From: Actinoplanes siamensis | GTDB lineage: Bacteria; Actinomycetota; Actinomycetes; Mycobacteriales; Micromonosporaceae | DNA: 36,334 nt | Direction of reading: 5' to 3' | Assembly: GCF_016862395.1 (NCBI RefSeq) | Contig: NZ_BOMW01000082.1 | Coordinates: 1 to 36,334, forward strand | In this document: piece after piece, positions 13,770-23,985 of the stretch | Numbering within the stretch: the stretch's first letter is position 1 | How the letters are laid out: every line of letters starts with the position of its first letter | Made by a program: the position numbers and the translations under genes | Notes under the pieces: model-generated | Seen by the model: only the letters and a program-made list of their open reading frames with translations | Told to the model about the DNA's origin: nothing | Database searches by the model: none

Positions 13770-16700
13770 TCATCGCGGCGCCGCCCCCAGTTCCCGCACT
13801 TCCTCCTCGCTGAGGGCGGCGATCTCGTCCCGGATCGCGTCCTCCACGGCGAGCGCGATCCCTCGAATCGTGGGGCTGTCGAAAATCGCCCGCACCGGAA
13901 GCGCCACATCGAAACACTCCCGCACCCGAGAAATGATCTGGGTGGCCAGCAGGGAATGTCCGCCGAGCTCGAAGAAATTGTCTTCCACACCCACTCGGTC
14001 CAGGCGCAGAATTTCTGCCCAGATCTCGGCGAGCGCCTTTTCGGCAGGACTGGTGGGCGCCTCGTAGGGCTGGCCCGCACTGTGGCTCGACAACTGCGGG
14101 CGCACCAGCGCGGCACGGTCGACCTTGCCGTTGCTGTTCAACGGCAAGACCGGCAGTTCGACGTACGCCGCAGGCAGCATGTAGTCGGGCAGCCGCTCGG
14201 CGGCGAAGGCCCGCAACTGCGAGGGTGCCGGTATCGAGGCGCCGTCGGCCGCGACCAGATATGCCACCAGGCGCCAGGGCTCGTCGCCGTCCCGATACGC
14301 CTGGACCACCGCGTCCCGTACGGCCGGGTGCGCGACCAGGGCAGCCTCGATCTCGGACGGCTCGATCCGGTAGCCCCTGATCTTGATCTGCTGGTCCACC
14401 CGGCCCAGGAAGACCAACTCGCCATCGGCTGTCCACCGCACCTGGTCGCCGGTCCGATACATCCGGGTGCCCGGCGGACCGAACGGATCGGCCACGAACC
14501 GTTCGGCGGTGAGGCCCGGCGCGCCGGCATACCCCCGGCCCACCCCGCGGCCCGCCACGTACAGCTCCCCCACGGTACCGGGCCGGACCAGCCGCAGGTT
14601 GTCGTCGAGCACGTACCCGGCCACCCCGGCGATCGGCCGGCCGATCACCGGCGACTCCGGCCAACCGGCCGGTGGCCCGGTCAACGCCTCCGTGCTGACG
14701 TGGTGAGTCTCCGACGGACCGTACTGGTTCTCCATCACCACGCCGGGCAGCTTCGTCAGCAACCTGCGTACGTCCTCGGTGATCCGCAGCGGTTCGCCGC
14801 CGACGTGCAGCCGGCGCAATGCCAGGGACGGCCGGTCCCGCCGCACGCTCCAGGCGGTGGCGAGCTGGTAGAGCAGACCGGGTGACAGGTACATGCGCTC
14901 GACCCGCTGGGAGGCGAGGAGGTCCAGAAGCCGATCCGGGTCGTGCCGATCCTCGGCGGCGACCACGACGAGCCGGGCACCGCTCAGGAGGGTCACGAAG
15001 ATCTCCTGGAGCGAGACATCGAAGCCCAACGAGGTGAACTGCAGGCAACTGCGCAGTCCGGCCGACTGCGTCAGCTGCCAGGTAACCATGTTGTCCGCGG
15101 TCGCCCAAGGCAGCGTGATCCCCTTCGGCCGCCCGGTCGAGCCGGAGGTGAACACGATGTACATGAGATCGGTGCCGGCCGGGTCGAAGCCGGAAGGTCG
15201 CGCCGGCGCCGTTGCCGCGCGGCTGTTCAGGTCGTCGAGGCGGAGCGTGGGAACCCCGGCACCGGAGTCCTCCTTCTCGGCGATCAACAGCCGGGCGCCG
15301 GCGGTCCGCGCCATTTCAGCCAGACGCCGGTCCGGCTGGCTGATGTCCAACGGCAGGTACACGCCACCGGCCTTGAGAACCGCCACCAGCATGGCCACCG
15401 CCGCGGCGCTGGGCGCGAGCCGCGCGCCCACCACGGTCCCCCGGCCGACGCCCTCCTCGATCAGGACGTGCGCCAGTCGATCCGTCCGCTCGGCGAGCTG
15501 CCGATATGTCAGCGTCGCATCGGCGGCGGCCACGGCCACCGCGTCGGGCGTACGTTCCACCTGCTCCTGGAAACGGCGCAGCAGCGAGCCCGCGGCGACT
15601 TCCCCGGGCCGGCCGTTCCAGTCGGAGAGCAACATCCGACGGGTCGAAGGGTCGACGATGGGGAGGCTCCCGAGCCGCCGCCGAGGCTCGGCAGCCACCG
15701 CCTCCAGCGTGGTCACCAGCTGCGCCACCAGACTCCGCATGCTTTCCGGGGCGAACAGGTCGGTGCTGTAGCCCAGCGTGCCGGTGATCGTGTCAGGGTG
15801 TTCCTGCAGCAATAGCTCGATTTCGAACCTGCTGTCCGGGATGAGCGCCGGAACCGTGGTGACCGCGGTGCCGGCCGGCGCGGACAACCGCTGCGGCGCC
15901 TCCAGGTCCATCCACACCTGGAAGAGCGGTTCCCGGCTCGAGTCGCGGTCCGTGACCAGCCGTTCCACCAGCGATTCGAACGGGATCTCGTCGTTGGCAT
16001 ACGCGTCGAGCGCAGTACGCCGCACGTCGGCGAGCAAGTCGGTGAAGGCAGGGTCGCCCGACCAGCGCAGCCGCACCGGCAGCGCGTTGATGAAAAACCC
16101 GATCAGCTGGTCCAGACAGGGACGGTTCCGGCCCGCGGACGGCACCCCGACCACCACGTCGCGGGTGCGTGCCTGCCGCGACAGCACGACACCGAACGCC
16201 GCCAGCAGCACCATGAACAGCGACGCACCCTCGGCTCGGGCGAGCTCGCGAAGATCGGCGGTGACCTCGGGGCTCAGACGCACCGGCACGTGCGCGCCGC
16301 GTCCGCTCAGCCGTCGCGGCCGCGGCCGATCGGTGGGCAGCTCCAGCGCCGCCGGCACGTCCCGCAGCTGTCCCGCCCAGTAGTCCCACTGATTCGCCGC
16401 TTCGGCGCTGGACAGCCAGGAGCTCTGCCATGCGGCGTAGTCGCCGTGGCCGATCGCCGGCAGCGGCCGCTCCCCCGGTCGCTGTGACTCGTACTCCGTG
16501 GTCAGCTCGCGCCAGAGCACGTCGATCGACCAGCTGTCCACGACGATGTGGTGGAAGCCGATCACCAGGAAGTGCTTATCGGGTGCCGCCCGGACCAGCC
16601 AGGACCGGGTCAGCGGCCCGGTCGCCAGGTCGTACTCGGCCTGGCTGTGCTCCCGTGCGAGACCCAACGCCACCGCCTCGGCCGCCGCCTCACCGTCGGC

Positions 16701-16973
16701 GCTCAGCTCGGGTAGCGGCACGTCGATCGGCATCACCACCGGCACCGGTGCGCCCTGCGCCTCGGCGAACCGGGTGTGCAGCGGCTCGTGGCGCGACCAG
16801 ACCGCCGCGAGGGCGCGCCGCAGCTGGTCGGCCTCGATCGGGCCGTCGATCCGCCAGATGCCCTGCACGTTGTAGACGGTCTTGTCAGTCAGCATCTGGT
16901 CGAGGAACCAGAGGCGGCGCTGCGCGAACGAGGCCTGCAGATCGGTGCTGGTGCGACGCGGGATCACCGCCGC
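13770..16973 (-). other. NRPS module 2: C, A (proline-like, candidate APD), T
   Basis: The A domain reads GFDVSLQEIF, VERMYLSPG, LHVGGEP and ENQYGPSETHHV around the pocket, giving D-V-Q-Y-H-G-Q-H-V-K. Proline domains begin D-V-Q-(Y/F/L) and end H-V-V-K. The changed middle (His, Gly, Gln) is what one would expect of a pocket reshaped for a bulkier proline such as a 4-alkyl derivative. The condensation motif is HHIVVDS. Confidence 0.72.
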
Positions 16974-19460
16974 GGACCGGGCGAGGCCGTCGATCGCGGT
17001 AGCAAGCCGCGCGGGGGTGCGGTGCTCGAAGACCGCCCGGAGATCCAGGGATACGCCGAGGTCGTCGCGGATCCGGGTAACCAGCCGTGTGGCGAACAGC
17101 GAGTGGCCGCCGACGTCGAAGAAGTCGTCGTCCGGCGTGAGACCGGGCAGTCCCAGCACCTCGGACCAGATCCGCACCATCGCCCGGACGCCTGCCGTCA
17201 TCGAGCCGGTGGACGCGGCCGGCCCCCGGCTGTCCGGCGGTTCAGGTAGCGCGGCCCGGTCAATCTTGCCCGCGGTGTTCAGCGGGAACGATGGGACGAA
17301 TACGTACACCGCGGGGATCATGTGGTCCGGCAGGGTGCGGCCGAGGAAGGCGCGCACCGCGGCCACGTCCGGCTCATCCGCCGGATCGGCCGGCACGAGG
17401 TACGCGACCAGTTGGTTGGAGCCCAGCGCATCGCGCCGAGTGACAACGACCGAGCGGGACACCCCCGGATGGCGGGCGAGGGTGTGCTGAATCTCGCCGA
17501 GCTCCACCCGATGGCCACGGATCTTCACCTGGTCGTCGGCGCGGCCCAGGTAACGCACCTGGCCGTCGTCCAGCCACTGGACTATGTCACCGGTCCGGTA
17601 CATCCGAGAGCAGGCACCGCCGAACGGATTCGCGACAAACCGCTCGGCCGTGAGTGTCGCCTTGCCCAGATAGCCGCGACCCAGCGCGGGTCCGGCGACA
17701 TACAGTTCGCCGGGCACGCCGACCGGCACCGGCCGCAGACGCTCGTCCAGCACGTACGCCGTGGTGTTGGCGGTGGGACGGCCGATCGGCGGCGCCGCGT
17801 CGCCCGACACCGGATCGCTGAGCGTCACGATGACGGTGGCCTCGGTCGGGCCGTACGCGTTGATCAGCAGACGCCCCGGCGACCAGTACGCGGCGACCTC
17901 ACCGGTCCAGGCCTCGCCGCCGGACATTATCTTCTGGATGGAATCCATCCGCTCGCCCGTCATCGCGGTCAGCACCGGCGACGGCAACGTGGCGGCGGTG
18001 ACCCCGAAGCGGGCCACCGTCTGCGCCAGCGCGGACCCGAGCCGCAGCTGCTCGGTCGTCGCGATGACCAGTGCCGCCCCGGAGAGCAAGCCGCCTGTGA
18101 GATCCATGAACGCCACATCGACGCTCGGGGACACAAACTGGAGAACACGGTCGCCCGGGCCGACCCCGGTACGTTCGGTGAGCGTCGCGAGCAGGCTCGA
18201 CACCCCGGTGTGGGTGACCATCGCGCCTTTCGGCAGCCCGGTGGAGCCGGAGGTGTAGATGACGTAGGCCGGGTGGGCGGGTCGCAGCGCGGTGCGCCTG
18301 TCCGCGTCGGTGACCTCGGTCGTCGGCTGCCTCGCCAGCATCTCGCGCACCGGTTCGTCGTCCAGGATCAGCCGGGGCAGGTCCGGGACGGCCGACCCTT
18401 CGGTGCATGACTCGAGATCGCGCACGCTGATGAGCAGCGCCGGGCGGGCGTCGTCGAGGATGTGCCGGATCCGCTCGGCCGGATTGTCCGACTCGATCGG
18501 CAGGTACGCGGCGCCGGCGTTCATCACCGCCAGGGCCGCGGTTACCCAGGAGGGGTCGCGCGGCAGGATCAGGGCCACCACGTCCTCCGGCCCCACGCCG
18601 CGATCGATGAGCACCCGGGTGAGCCGGTTCACCCGGGCGTTCAGCTCGCCGTATGAGATCGAGCCGCCGTCGTGGAGGATCGCCGGCAACTCCGGGGCAG
18701 CGGCCGCGCGCGCCGCGAAGACGTCGGGGAATGTCCTGGCCGGCACCGGGCGTGCCGTGTCGTTGCGGTCCACCAGCAGCGCCCGGCGTTCCTGCGGCGG
18801 CAGGATGTCGATGTCGTTCACCCGTAGGTCCGGCTCGCCCAGCTGCGGCAGGATGTGGCCGATCCGATCCCGTTCGCCGGCCGTGACCGGCAGGCGATGC
18901 CACCCGTCGGCCCCGGCGGCGGTGACGAGCGCGACAAGCGCACCGACCGTCGCGTCGAGCGGAACCCGGACCGGACCTCCCGCATCGACGTCGTCGGACT
19001 CTTGGCAGCGCCGGGCGTGCACGACCGATGCCACGGCGACAAGGCCGGCGATCTCCGCGTCCCCGGCCCGGGAGGCCGGCTCACCGGCACCGAGCTGCTC
19101 GACGATCTGCCGGACAACAGCCTCCGGCTGCTCGTTCTGCGGCCGTGCCGCGTCGTACCGGTGAAACCACACGGCACGATCACTGTTGATCCGGACCAGC
19201 GCGTGTTCCACGCCGGAGGCCGGCAGCGGCCGGCCGATCCGGTTCACCATCCAGACGGCGGCGCGCTCGACGGCGGCGGGCTCACCGCACAGATCGACGT
19301 TGATCAGATCGGGTACGCCCGCCCGGACCGCCACGAGCCGGTCCTCGCGGATCGGCCCCGGCACGGCGGCGTAGCCGGCCCGGTCGGTGACCATCTCATC
19401 GATCTCCATGGCTACCGTCCCGCCTTCCCGCGTCCGGCGGCGAACGCCTTCCTCGAACAT
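13770..19460 (-). CDS. NRPS, two modules: C(degenerate)-A-T-C-A-T
   Basis: A 1896-residue NRPS without a release domain, presumably the first protein of the assembly line. Residues 20-230 are a shrunken condensation-like region with no HHxxxDG motif. A1 (about 235-745) has YTSGSTGLPKG, NAYGPTEAT and a pocket I read as D-V-M-T-M-G-A-V-I-K. The first carrier serine is about Ser787 (DVGGHSLFA). The second condensation domain has HHIVVDSWS near 970, Ser replacing the usual Gly. A2 has FTSGSTGRPKG near 1436 and the pocket D-V-Q-Y-H-G-Q-H-V-K, whose D-V-Q-Y start matches proline domains. The second carrier serine is about Ser1836 (ELGGHSLLA). The tail EIAALSEEEVRELG may be a docking helix. Start ATG 19460 follows AAGGAG. 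It is last in the NRPS operon, 35 bp after the SnoaL-like gene. Confidence 0.93.
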   Translation of the reverse strand: MFEEGVRRRTREGGTVAMEIDEMVTDRAGYAAVPGPIREDRLVAVRAGVPDLINVDLCGEPAAVERAAVWMVNRIGRPLPASGVEHALVRINSDRAVWFHRYDAARPQNEQPEAVVRQIVEQLGAGEPASRAGDAEIAGLVAVASVVHARRCQESDDVDAGGPVRVPLDATVGALVALVTAAGADGWHRLPVTAGERDRIGHILPQLGEPDLRVNDIDILPPQERRALLVDRNDTARPVPARTFPDVFAARAAAAPELPAILHDGGSISYGELNARVNRLTRVLIDRGVGPEDVVALILPRDPSWVTAALAVMNAGAAYLPIESDNPAERIRHILDDARPALLISVRDLESCTEGSAVPDLPRLILDDEPVREMLARQPTTEVTDADRRTALRPAHPAYVIYTSGSTGLPKGAMVTHTGVSSLLATLTERTGVGPGDRVLQFVSPSVDVAFMDLTGGLLSGAALVIATTEQLRLGSALAQTVARFGVTAATLPSPVLTAMTGERMDSIQKIMSGGEAWTGEVAAYWSPGRLLINAYGPTEATVIVTLSDPVSGDAAPPIGRPTANTTAYVLDERLRPVPVGVPGELYVAGPALGRGYLGKATLTAERFVANPFGGACSRMYRTGDIVQWLDDGQVRYLGRADDQVKIRGHRVELGEIQHTLARHPGVSRSVVVTRRDALGSNQLVAYLVPADPADEPDVAAVRAFLGRTLPDHMIPAVYVFVPSFPLNTAGKIDRAALPEPPDSRGPAASTGSMTAGVRAMVRIWSEVLGLPGLTPDDDFFDVGGHSLFATRLVTRIRDDLGVSLDLRAVFEHRTPARLATAIDGLARSAAVIPRRTSTDLQASFAQRRLWFLDQMLTDKTVYNVQGIWRIDGPIEADQLRRALAAVWSRHEPLHTRFAEAQGAPVPVVMPIDVPLPELSADGEAAAEAVALGLAREHSQAEYDLATGPLTRSWLVRAAPDKHFLVIGFHHIVVDSWSIDVLWRELTTEYESQRPGERPLPAIGHGDYAAWQSSWLSSAEAANQWDYWAGQLRDVPAALELPTDRPRPRRLSGRGAHVPVRLSPEVTADLRELARAEGASLFMVLLAAFGVVLSRQARTRDVVVGVPSAGRNRPCLDQLIGFFINALPVRLRWSGDPAFTDLLADVRRTALDAYANDEIPFESLVERLVTDRDSSREPLFQVWMDLEAPQRLSAPAGTAVTTVPALIPDSRFEIELLLQEHPDTITGTLGYSTDLFAPESMRSLVAQLVTTLEAVAAEPRRRLGSLPIVDPSTRRMLLSDWNGRPGEVAAGSLLRRFQEQVERTPDAVAVAAADATLTYRQLAERTDRLAHVLIEEGVGRGTVVGARLAPSAAAVAMLVAVLKAGGVYLPLDISQPDRRLAEMARTAGARLLIAEKEDSGAGVPTLRLDDLNSRAATAPARPSGFDPAGTDLMYIVFTSGSTGRPKGITLPWATADNMVTWQLTQSAGLRSCLQFTSLGFDVSLQEIFVTLLSGARLVVVAAEDRHDPDRLLDLLASQRVERMYLSPGLLYQLATAWSVRRDRPSLALRRLHVGGEPLRITEDVRRLLTKLPGVVMENQYGPSETHHVSTEALTGPPAGWPESPVIGRPIAGVAGYVLDDNLRLVRPGTVGELYVAGRGVGRGYAGAPGLTAERFVADPFGPPGTRMYRTGDQVRWTADGELVFLGRVDQQIKIRGYRIEPSEIEAALVAHPAVRDAVVQAYRDGDEPWRLVAYLVAADGASIPAPSQLRAFAAERLPDYMLPAAYVELPVLPLNSNGKVDRAALVRPQLSSHSAGQPYEAPTSPAEKALAEIWAEILRLDRVGVEDNFFELGGHSLLATQIISRVRECFDVALPVRAIFDSPTIRGIALAVEDAIRDEIAALSEEEVRELGAAPR
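16974..19460 (-). other. NRPS module 1 (loading): degenerate C, A (code D-V-M-T-M-G-A-V-I-K), T
   Basis: The N-terminal about 210 residues keep traces of a condensation domain (AAVWMVNRIGRPL, then HALVRINSDRAVWFHRYD, where an active domain would have HHxxxDG), but they are too short and lack the catalytic motif. The following A domain has all core motifs, including the A10 lysine (NTAGKIDRAAL). The pocket residues, aligned by eye to the GrsA positions, match no code I know. The substrate is unassigned. As the first module it sets the N-terminal residue. Confidence 0.75.
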
Positions 19461-19495
19461 GCTTTCTCCTTACGGGACAAGAACGCGATCCCAGG

Positions 19496-20035
19496 TCAGC
19501 GCGGCTTGGGAAACAGGTAGGTCGCGCGCCGTACGACTTTGAGGTCCCGGACGAGGAACGTGTCGGCGAACCTCTCCTCGATCAGCTCACCCGCCCTGCC
19601 GACCGCCGAGAACGACCCCCAGCAGGCGATCGCGTCCCGATCGCCGACAATCCGTTCGGGACGGTGGCTGGTCTGCCCGAAGCGCCGCTCGTGCAGGTAG
19701 TAGTCCCGGATCCGGTCCAGCCCGACCAACTGCTGCTCGGCTCGGTCGATCACGCAGTCCTCGGCGAAGACCTCGCCGAGCTCGGTCCAGCGTTCCTCGT
19801 CGACGATGGCGTACAGCAGGCGCACAAGGTCGTCCGCGGATCGCTCCATGTTGGTGTCGGGAGACACGATTTCCTCTTCCTCTGCTGCGGTCTGATGTCC
19901 GGTGCCCTCTGCCGCAGCCGGATGCTCGGCCTGATCGATCACGCGGTCCGCAGCGCCGTCAGGCCATTCAGCGACGCCGTACCACCGGTGCAGGAGATGG
20001 CGCGCGGATCGGCTCATGGCGGTGTCGAAAGCCAT
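19496..20035 (-). CDS. SnoaL-like (NTF2-fold) protein between the NRPS genes
   Basis: The C-terminal 120 residues have the SnoaL-like pattern of NTF2-fold proteins: SADDLVRLLYAIVDEERWTEL, EVFAEDCVIDRAEQQLVGLD, YYLHERRFGQTSHRPE, then IEERFADTFLVRD. Such domains act as small cyclases, hydratases, isomerases or pure binding proteins; the substrate here is unknown. Two starts are possible. ATG 20035, 2 nt after the upstream NRPS stop and behind GGAAGG, gives 179 residues. GTG 19867, behind GAAGAGGAA, gives 123 residues, the usual family size. The extra N-terminus contains RWYGVAEWPDG and DRVIDQAEH, the latter resembling DCVIDRAEQ further on, so it could be a duplicated fragment. It is encoded in the NRPS operon, which suggests work on the peptide or its building blocks. 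Confidence 0.7.
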   Translation of the reverse strand: MAFDTAMSRSARHLLHRWYGVAEWPDGAADRVIDQAEHPAAAEGTGHQTAAEEEEIVSPDTNMERSADDLVRLLYAIVDEERWTELGEVFAEDCVIDRAEQQLVGLDRIRDYYLHERRFGQTSHRPERIVGDRDAIACWGSFSAVGRAGELIEERFADTFLVRDLKVVRRATYLFPKPR

Positions 20036-20037
20036 AC

Positions 20038-23000
20038 CTAGGTCGCCTTCCGTCGCGATGACCGCCGCGCGAGATGCCCGGCGACGATCGGGCCGATCAC
20101 GGCCATCGGAACGGGATCGGTCATCCCGCCATGAGTGGAGTCGATCTCGTGAACTTCGACCGCGCCGGTGACGTAGCGACGCCACAGGTCATTCTCGCCG
20201 CGGTTCTCGTGGTCCCGGGACGCGACGAACTGCACCACCGAGCCGTCGAAGATCCCCGAGGTGAAGGTGCCCCGGAGGTTGTGCAGGTCGACGAAGACCC
20301 GGTTGAGCCGGTCACCGGCATCCGGGCTCAGCTCGGCGAGCAGGCTTCTGGGGTCCGCGGGGTCACGGCCGATCGATGCGGCGATCGCCGGCCGGACATC
20401 CGGATCGTCGTACGCCAGCTCATACCGGTCGACGCCGGAGACCGAGGGGAAACCATCGAGGATCCCGACGAACTCGACATCCTCCCCCACCTCCCGCAGT
20501 CGTACCGCGAGGGCGTGCGCCATCAGGCCACCGAACGACCAGCCGAGCAGCGAGTACGGCCCGTGCGGCTGGACAGCGCGGATCTCGGCGAGATAGTCGT
20601 CCGCCATCTCGTCGAAGCTGCGCGGCCCGCCCGGGTCGGTGAATCCGCGCGCCTGCAGCCCGTACACCGGCTGGTCCGGGTCCAGGTACCGGAGCAGGCC
20701 GGTGTAGCACCAGCTCAATCCGATCGCCGGGTGCACGCAGAACAGCGGTGGCAGAGTGCCGCTGGCACGCAACGCGAGCATCGGAGCCATCGCGCCGTCC
20801 GGTTGGTTCCGCCGCAGCGACGCCGCCATCAGCACGGCGGTCGGTGCCTCGAACACCGTCCGGACCGGCATCTCGCCGCCGAACTCCGAGCGGACCCGGC
20901 TGATCAGTTCGACCGCGAGCAGTGAGTGGCCGCCCAGGGCGAAGAAGTTGTCGTCGGGGCCGACCACTGGCAGGCCGAGAACTTCGGCGAACATCTCGCA
21001 CAGGAGGCGTTCCCGGTCGTTCGCCGGCGCCCGGCCACCGGACACGGCGATCTCGGGTTCCGGCAGCAGACGGCGATTCAGTTTCCCGTTCGAGGTCAGG
21101 GGCAATGCGTCCAGCAGGACGACAGCCGCCGGGATCATGTGCTGCGGCAGGGTCCGACTGAGGTGATCACGGATCGCCTCGGCGCTCAGATCCGGCTGGG
21201 CCGGCACGGCGTAGCCCACCAGTCGCGCGCCGGTACCCCCCTCGCGGACCACCACCGCCGCCTGCGCGACCGCCGGGTGGCTCACCAGAGCTGCCTGCAC
21301 CTCACCCGGCTCGATCCGGAACCCGCGCACCTTCACCTGGTCGTCGACACGACCGTCGAACACGATGCGACCGTCGCCACGCCAGTGCGCGCAGTCACCG
21401 GTGCGGTACATCCGGCGGCTGGTCTCGAACGGGCAGGCCACGAACCGCTCCGCGGTCATCCCGGGTCGGCTCATATAGCCACGGGCCAGGCCGTCACCGG
21501 CCACGTAAAGTTCGCCGACCACGCCTGTCGGCACGGGCCGAAGCCACTCGTCCAGGATGTAGATGCGGGTATTGGGCGCGGGCGTGCCCAGCGGCACCAC
21601 ACCGTCGCGGATCAGGTCATCGGTCAGGTGCTCGGTTACGCACCCGATCGTCGCCTCGGTGGGTCCGTAGTGGTTGTACACAGTCCGGTCGCCGGCCACG
21701 GCGAGCAGGTCGGCCAGCCAGGCCGACGGAACGGCCTCGCCGCCCAGGACCACCGACCGATTCGGCAGGACCACGCGCATGTCCGGGCCGGTCAGGGCGA
21801 CCAGATGCGACGGTACGGCCTTCAGATAGTCGATGTCGTGAGTGGCGAGGTAAGCAGCCACCGCGGCCGGGTCCGTCACCTCGTCGGCCGGGAGCACGTG
21901 CAGCTCACCGCCGGTGGCCAGGCTGCTGAACAGGATGGTGTTGCCCAGGTCGGTGTACTGGGCTTGCAGCAATGCATACCGGCCGCCGGCCCTGCCGAGC
22001 GCCATCCGATCCGGAACGAACGCGACGTAGTTCGCCACCGAGGCATGTGTCACGGCGACACCCTTGGGGCGGCCGGTCGAGCCGGACGTGTAGATGATGT
22101 AGGCCAGGTTCGCTGGCGCGACCCGTACCGCCGGCCGGCCGGGACCACCGCCCGGGGGCACGACCGTCACGTCCGCGTCGAGCACGATTTCCTCCATGCC
22201 GATCACGGCCAGGTCCGCGGCCAGGTCGTGGCTACGGATCAGGGCGGCCGCACGGCTGTCCTGGAGGATGAAGGTGATTCGATCGGCAGGGTAGGCCGGA
22301 TCGATCGGCACGTAGGCAGCGCCGGCTTTCCAGACCGCCAGGATCGCGGTGACCGTCTCGGCCCCGCGGGGCAGGCAGAACCCGACCACGGACTCCGGGC
22401 CGATCCCGCGGGCGATCAAATCGTGCGCCAGCCGGTTGGAGCGGTCGTCCAGCTCACGGTACGTCAGCCGGACGGCGTCCGGGCACACCAGTGCGGTGGC
22501 GTCCGGTCGCATTTCGACCTGTTCCTCGAAGAGCTGCACCACCGTACCCGGCCGGGCGATCGGCGCAGCGGTGTCGTTCCAGTCGGTCCGCAGCCGATCC
22601 CGTTCGCCCTCGGTGAAGATCTCCAGAGTGCTGACCGGTGCGTGCGGGTCAGCGGCGACGGATGTGAGCAACGCGGCCAGCCGGTCAAGCATGGTCCGGA
22701 CGGTGCTGTCCTCGAACAGGTCCAGGGCGTAGCGCGCCCACACCCGGAGCGGGCCGGGTTCCCCCTCGTCGGTCATCCGGACGTGGACCGCGAAGGAAAG
22801 ATCGAACTTCTCCATCTGGTGGGTCACCGGCAGGTCGGCGGTAGCCACGTCGGGCAGGTCCAACGCGGCCTCTGCGTCGCTGCCGATCAGCACCTGCATC
22901 AGAACCTGGAACAGCGGCTGACGGTTCAGCGTGCGCGGTGGGTTCAGCTCCTCGACGATCCGCTCGAACGGCACGTCCTGATTGCCGTATGCGGCCAGAC

Positions 23001-23985
23001 TCGTCTCACGCACCCGGCCCAGCAGTTCGGTGAAGCTCGGGTCGCCGGCAACGTCGATGCGCAGTACCAGGGTGTTGACGAAGAAGCCGATCAGCGGGTC
23101 GAGGCCCTCGTCGAGCCGGCCGGCGGTCGGCGTGCCGATCGGCAGGTCGGTGCCCGCCCCGAGCCGGCTCAGCAGGGCAGCCAGCGCGGCGTGCATGACC
23201 ATCGACATAGTGGTCCCGGTCGCCCGCGCCACCCGGAGCAGCGCCCGGTGCAACTCGTCGGGCAGGTCCTGGTGCACGGCGGCGCCACGGTAGGTCGCGA
23301 CGACCGGGCGCAGCCGATCCGTCGGGTAGGACAGCTCGGCGGGAGCACCGTCCAGTGCCGACCGCCAGAAGGCCAGTTGCTGTGCCAGGAGACTGTCCGG
23401 ATCGCCGGCGTCGCCCAGCAGATTCCGCTGCCACAACGCGTAGTCGGCGTACTGCACCGGCAGCGGCGCCCAGTCCGGCGCCCGGCCATGGCGCCGGGCC
23501 CGGTAGGCGATGTTCAGGTCGTCGTGGAAACGCCGGACCGACTCCCCGTCCCCGGCGATGTGGTGGAAGAGCAGAACCAGGACGTGCTCCCACGGGGAGA
23601 TCCGGAACAGCGACACCCGCAGCGGGATTTCGGCGGACAGATCGAACCGGTGGCCGACCGCTTCCTCCGTCGCCGCGGCGAGGTTCCGCTCGGTCACCTC
23701 CCGAAGCTCCAGCGGCACAGGCCCCGGCGGCAGCACCACCTGCACCGGCCGGCCGTCGACCGTTCGGAAAACGGTACGCAGACTTTCGTGGCGCGCGACC
23801 ACGTCGTTCAGCGCCGTGGTCAGCGCCGCCCGGTCGAGCTGTCCGGTGAGCCGGTAGGCGACCGGCATGTTGTAGGTGGTCGCCGAGCCCTCGAACTGGT
23901 CGAGGAACCAGAGCCGCAACTGGGCGTACGACAACGGCAGCGACTCGGGCCGCCGGCCCGCGACCACCGGGGGCCGCTCAGGACC
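20038..23985 (-). other. NRPS module 5 and release: C, A (aspartate code), T, TE
   Basis: Pocket segments QYTDLGNTIL, IDYLKAVPS, VVLGGEA and NHYGPTEATIGC give D-L-T-K-V-G-H-I-G-K, identical to the known L-Asp code. The TE has a complete Ser/Asp/His set. No epimerisation domain is seen anywhere in the two NRPS proteins. Confidence 0.85.
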
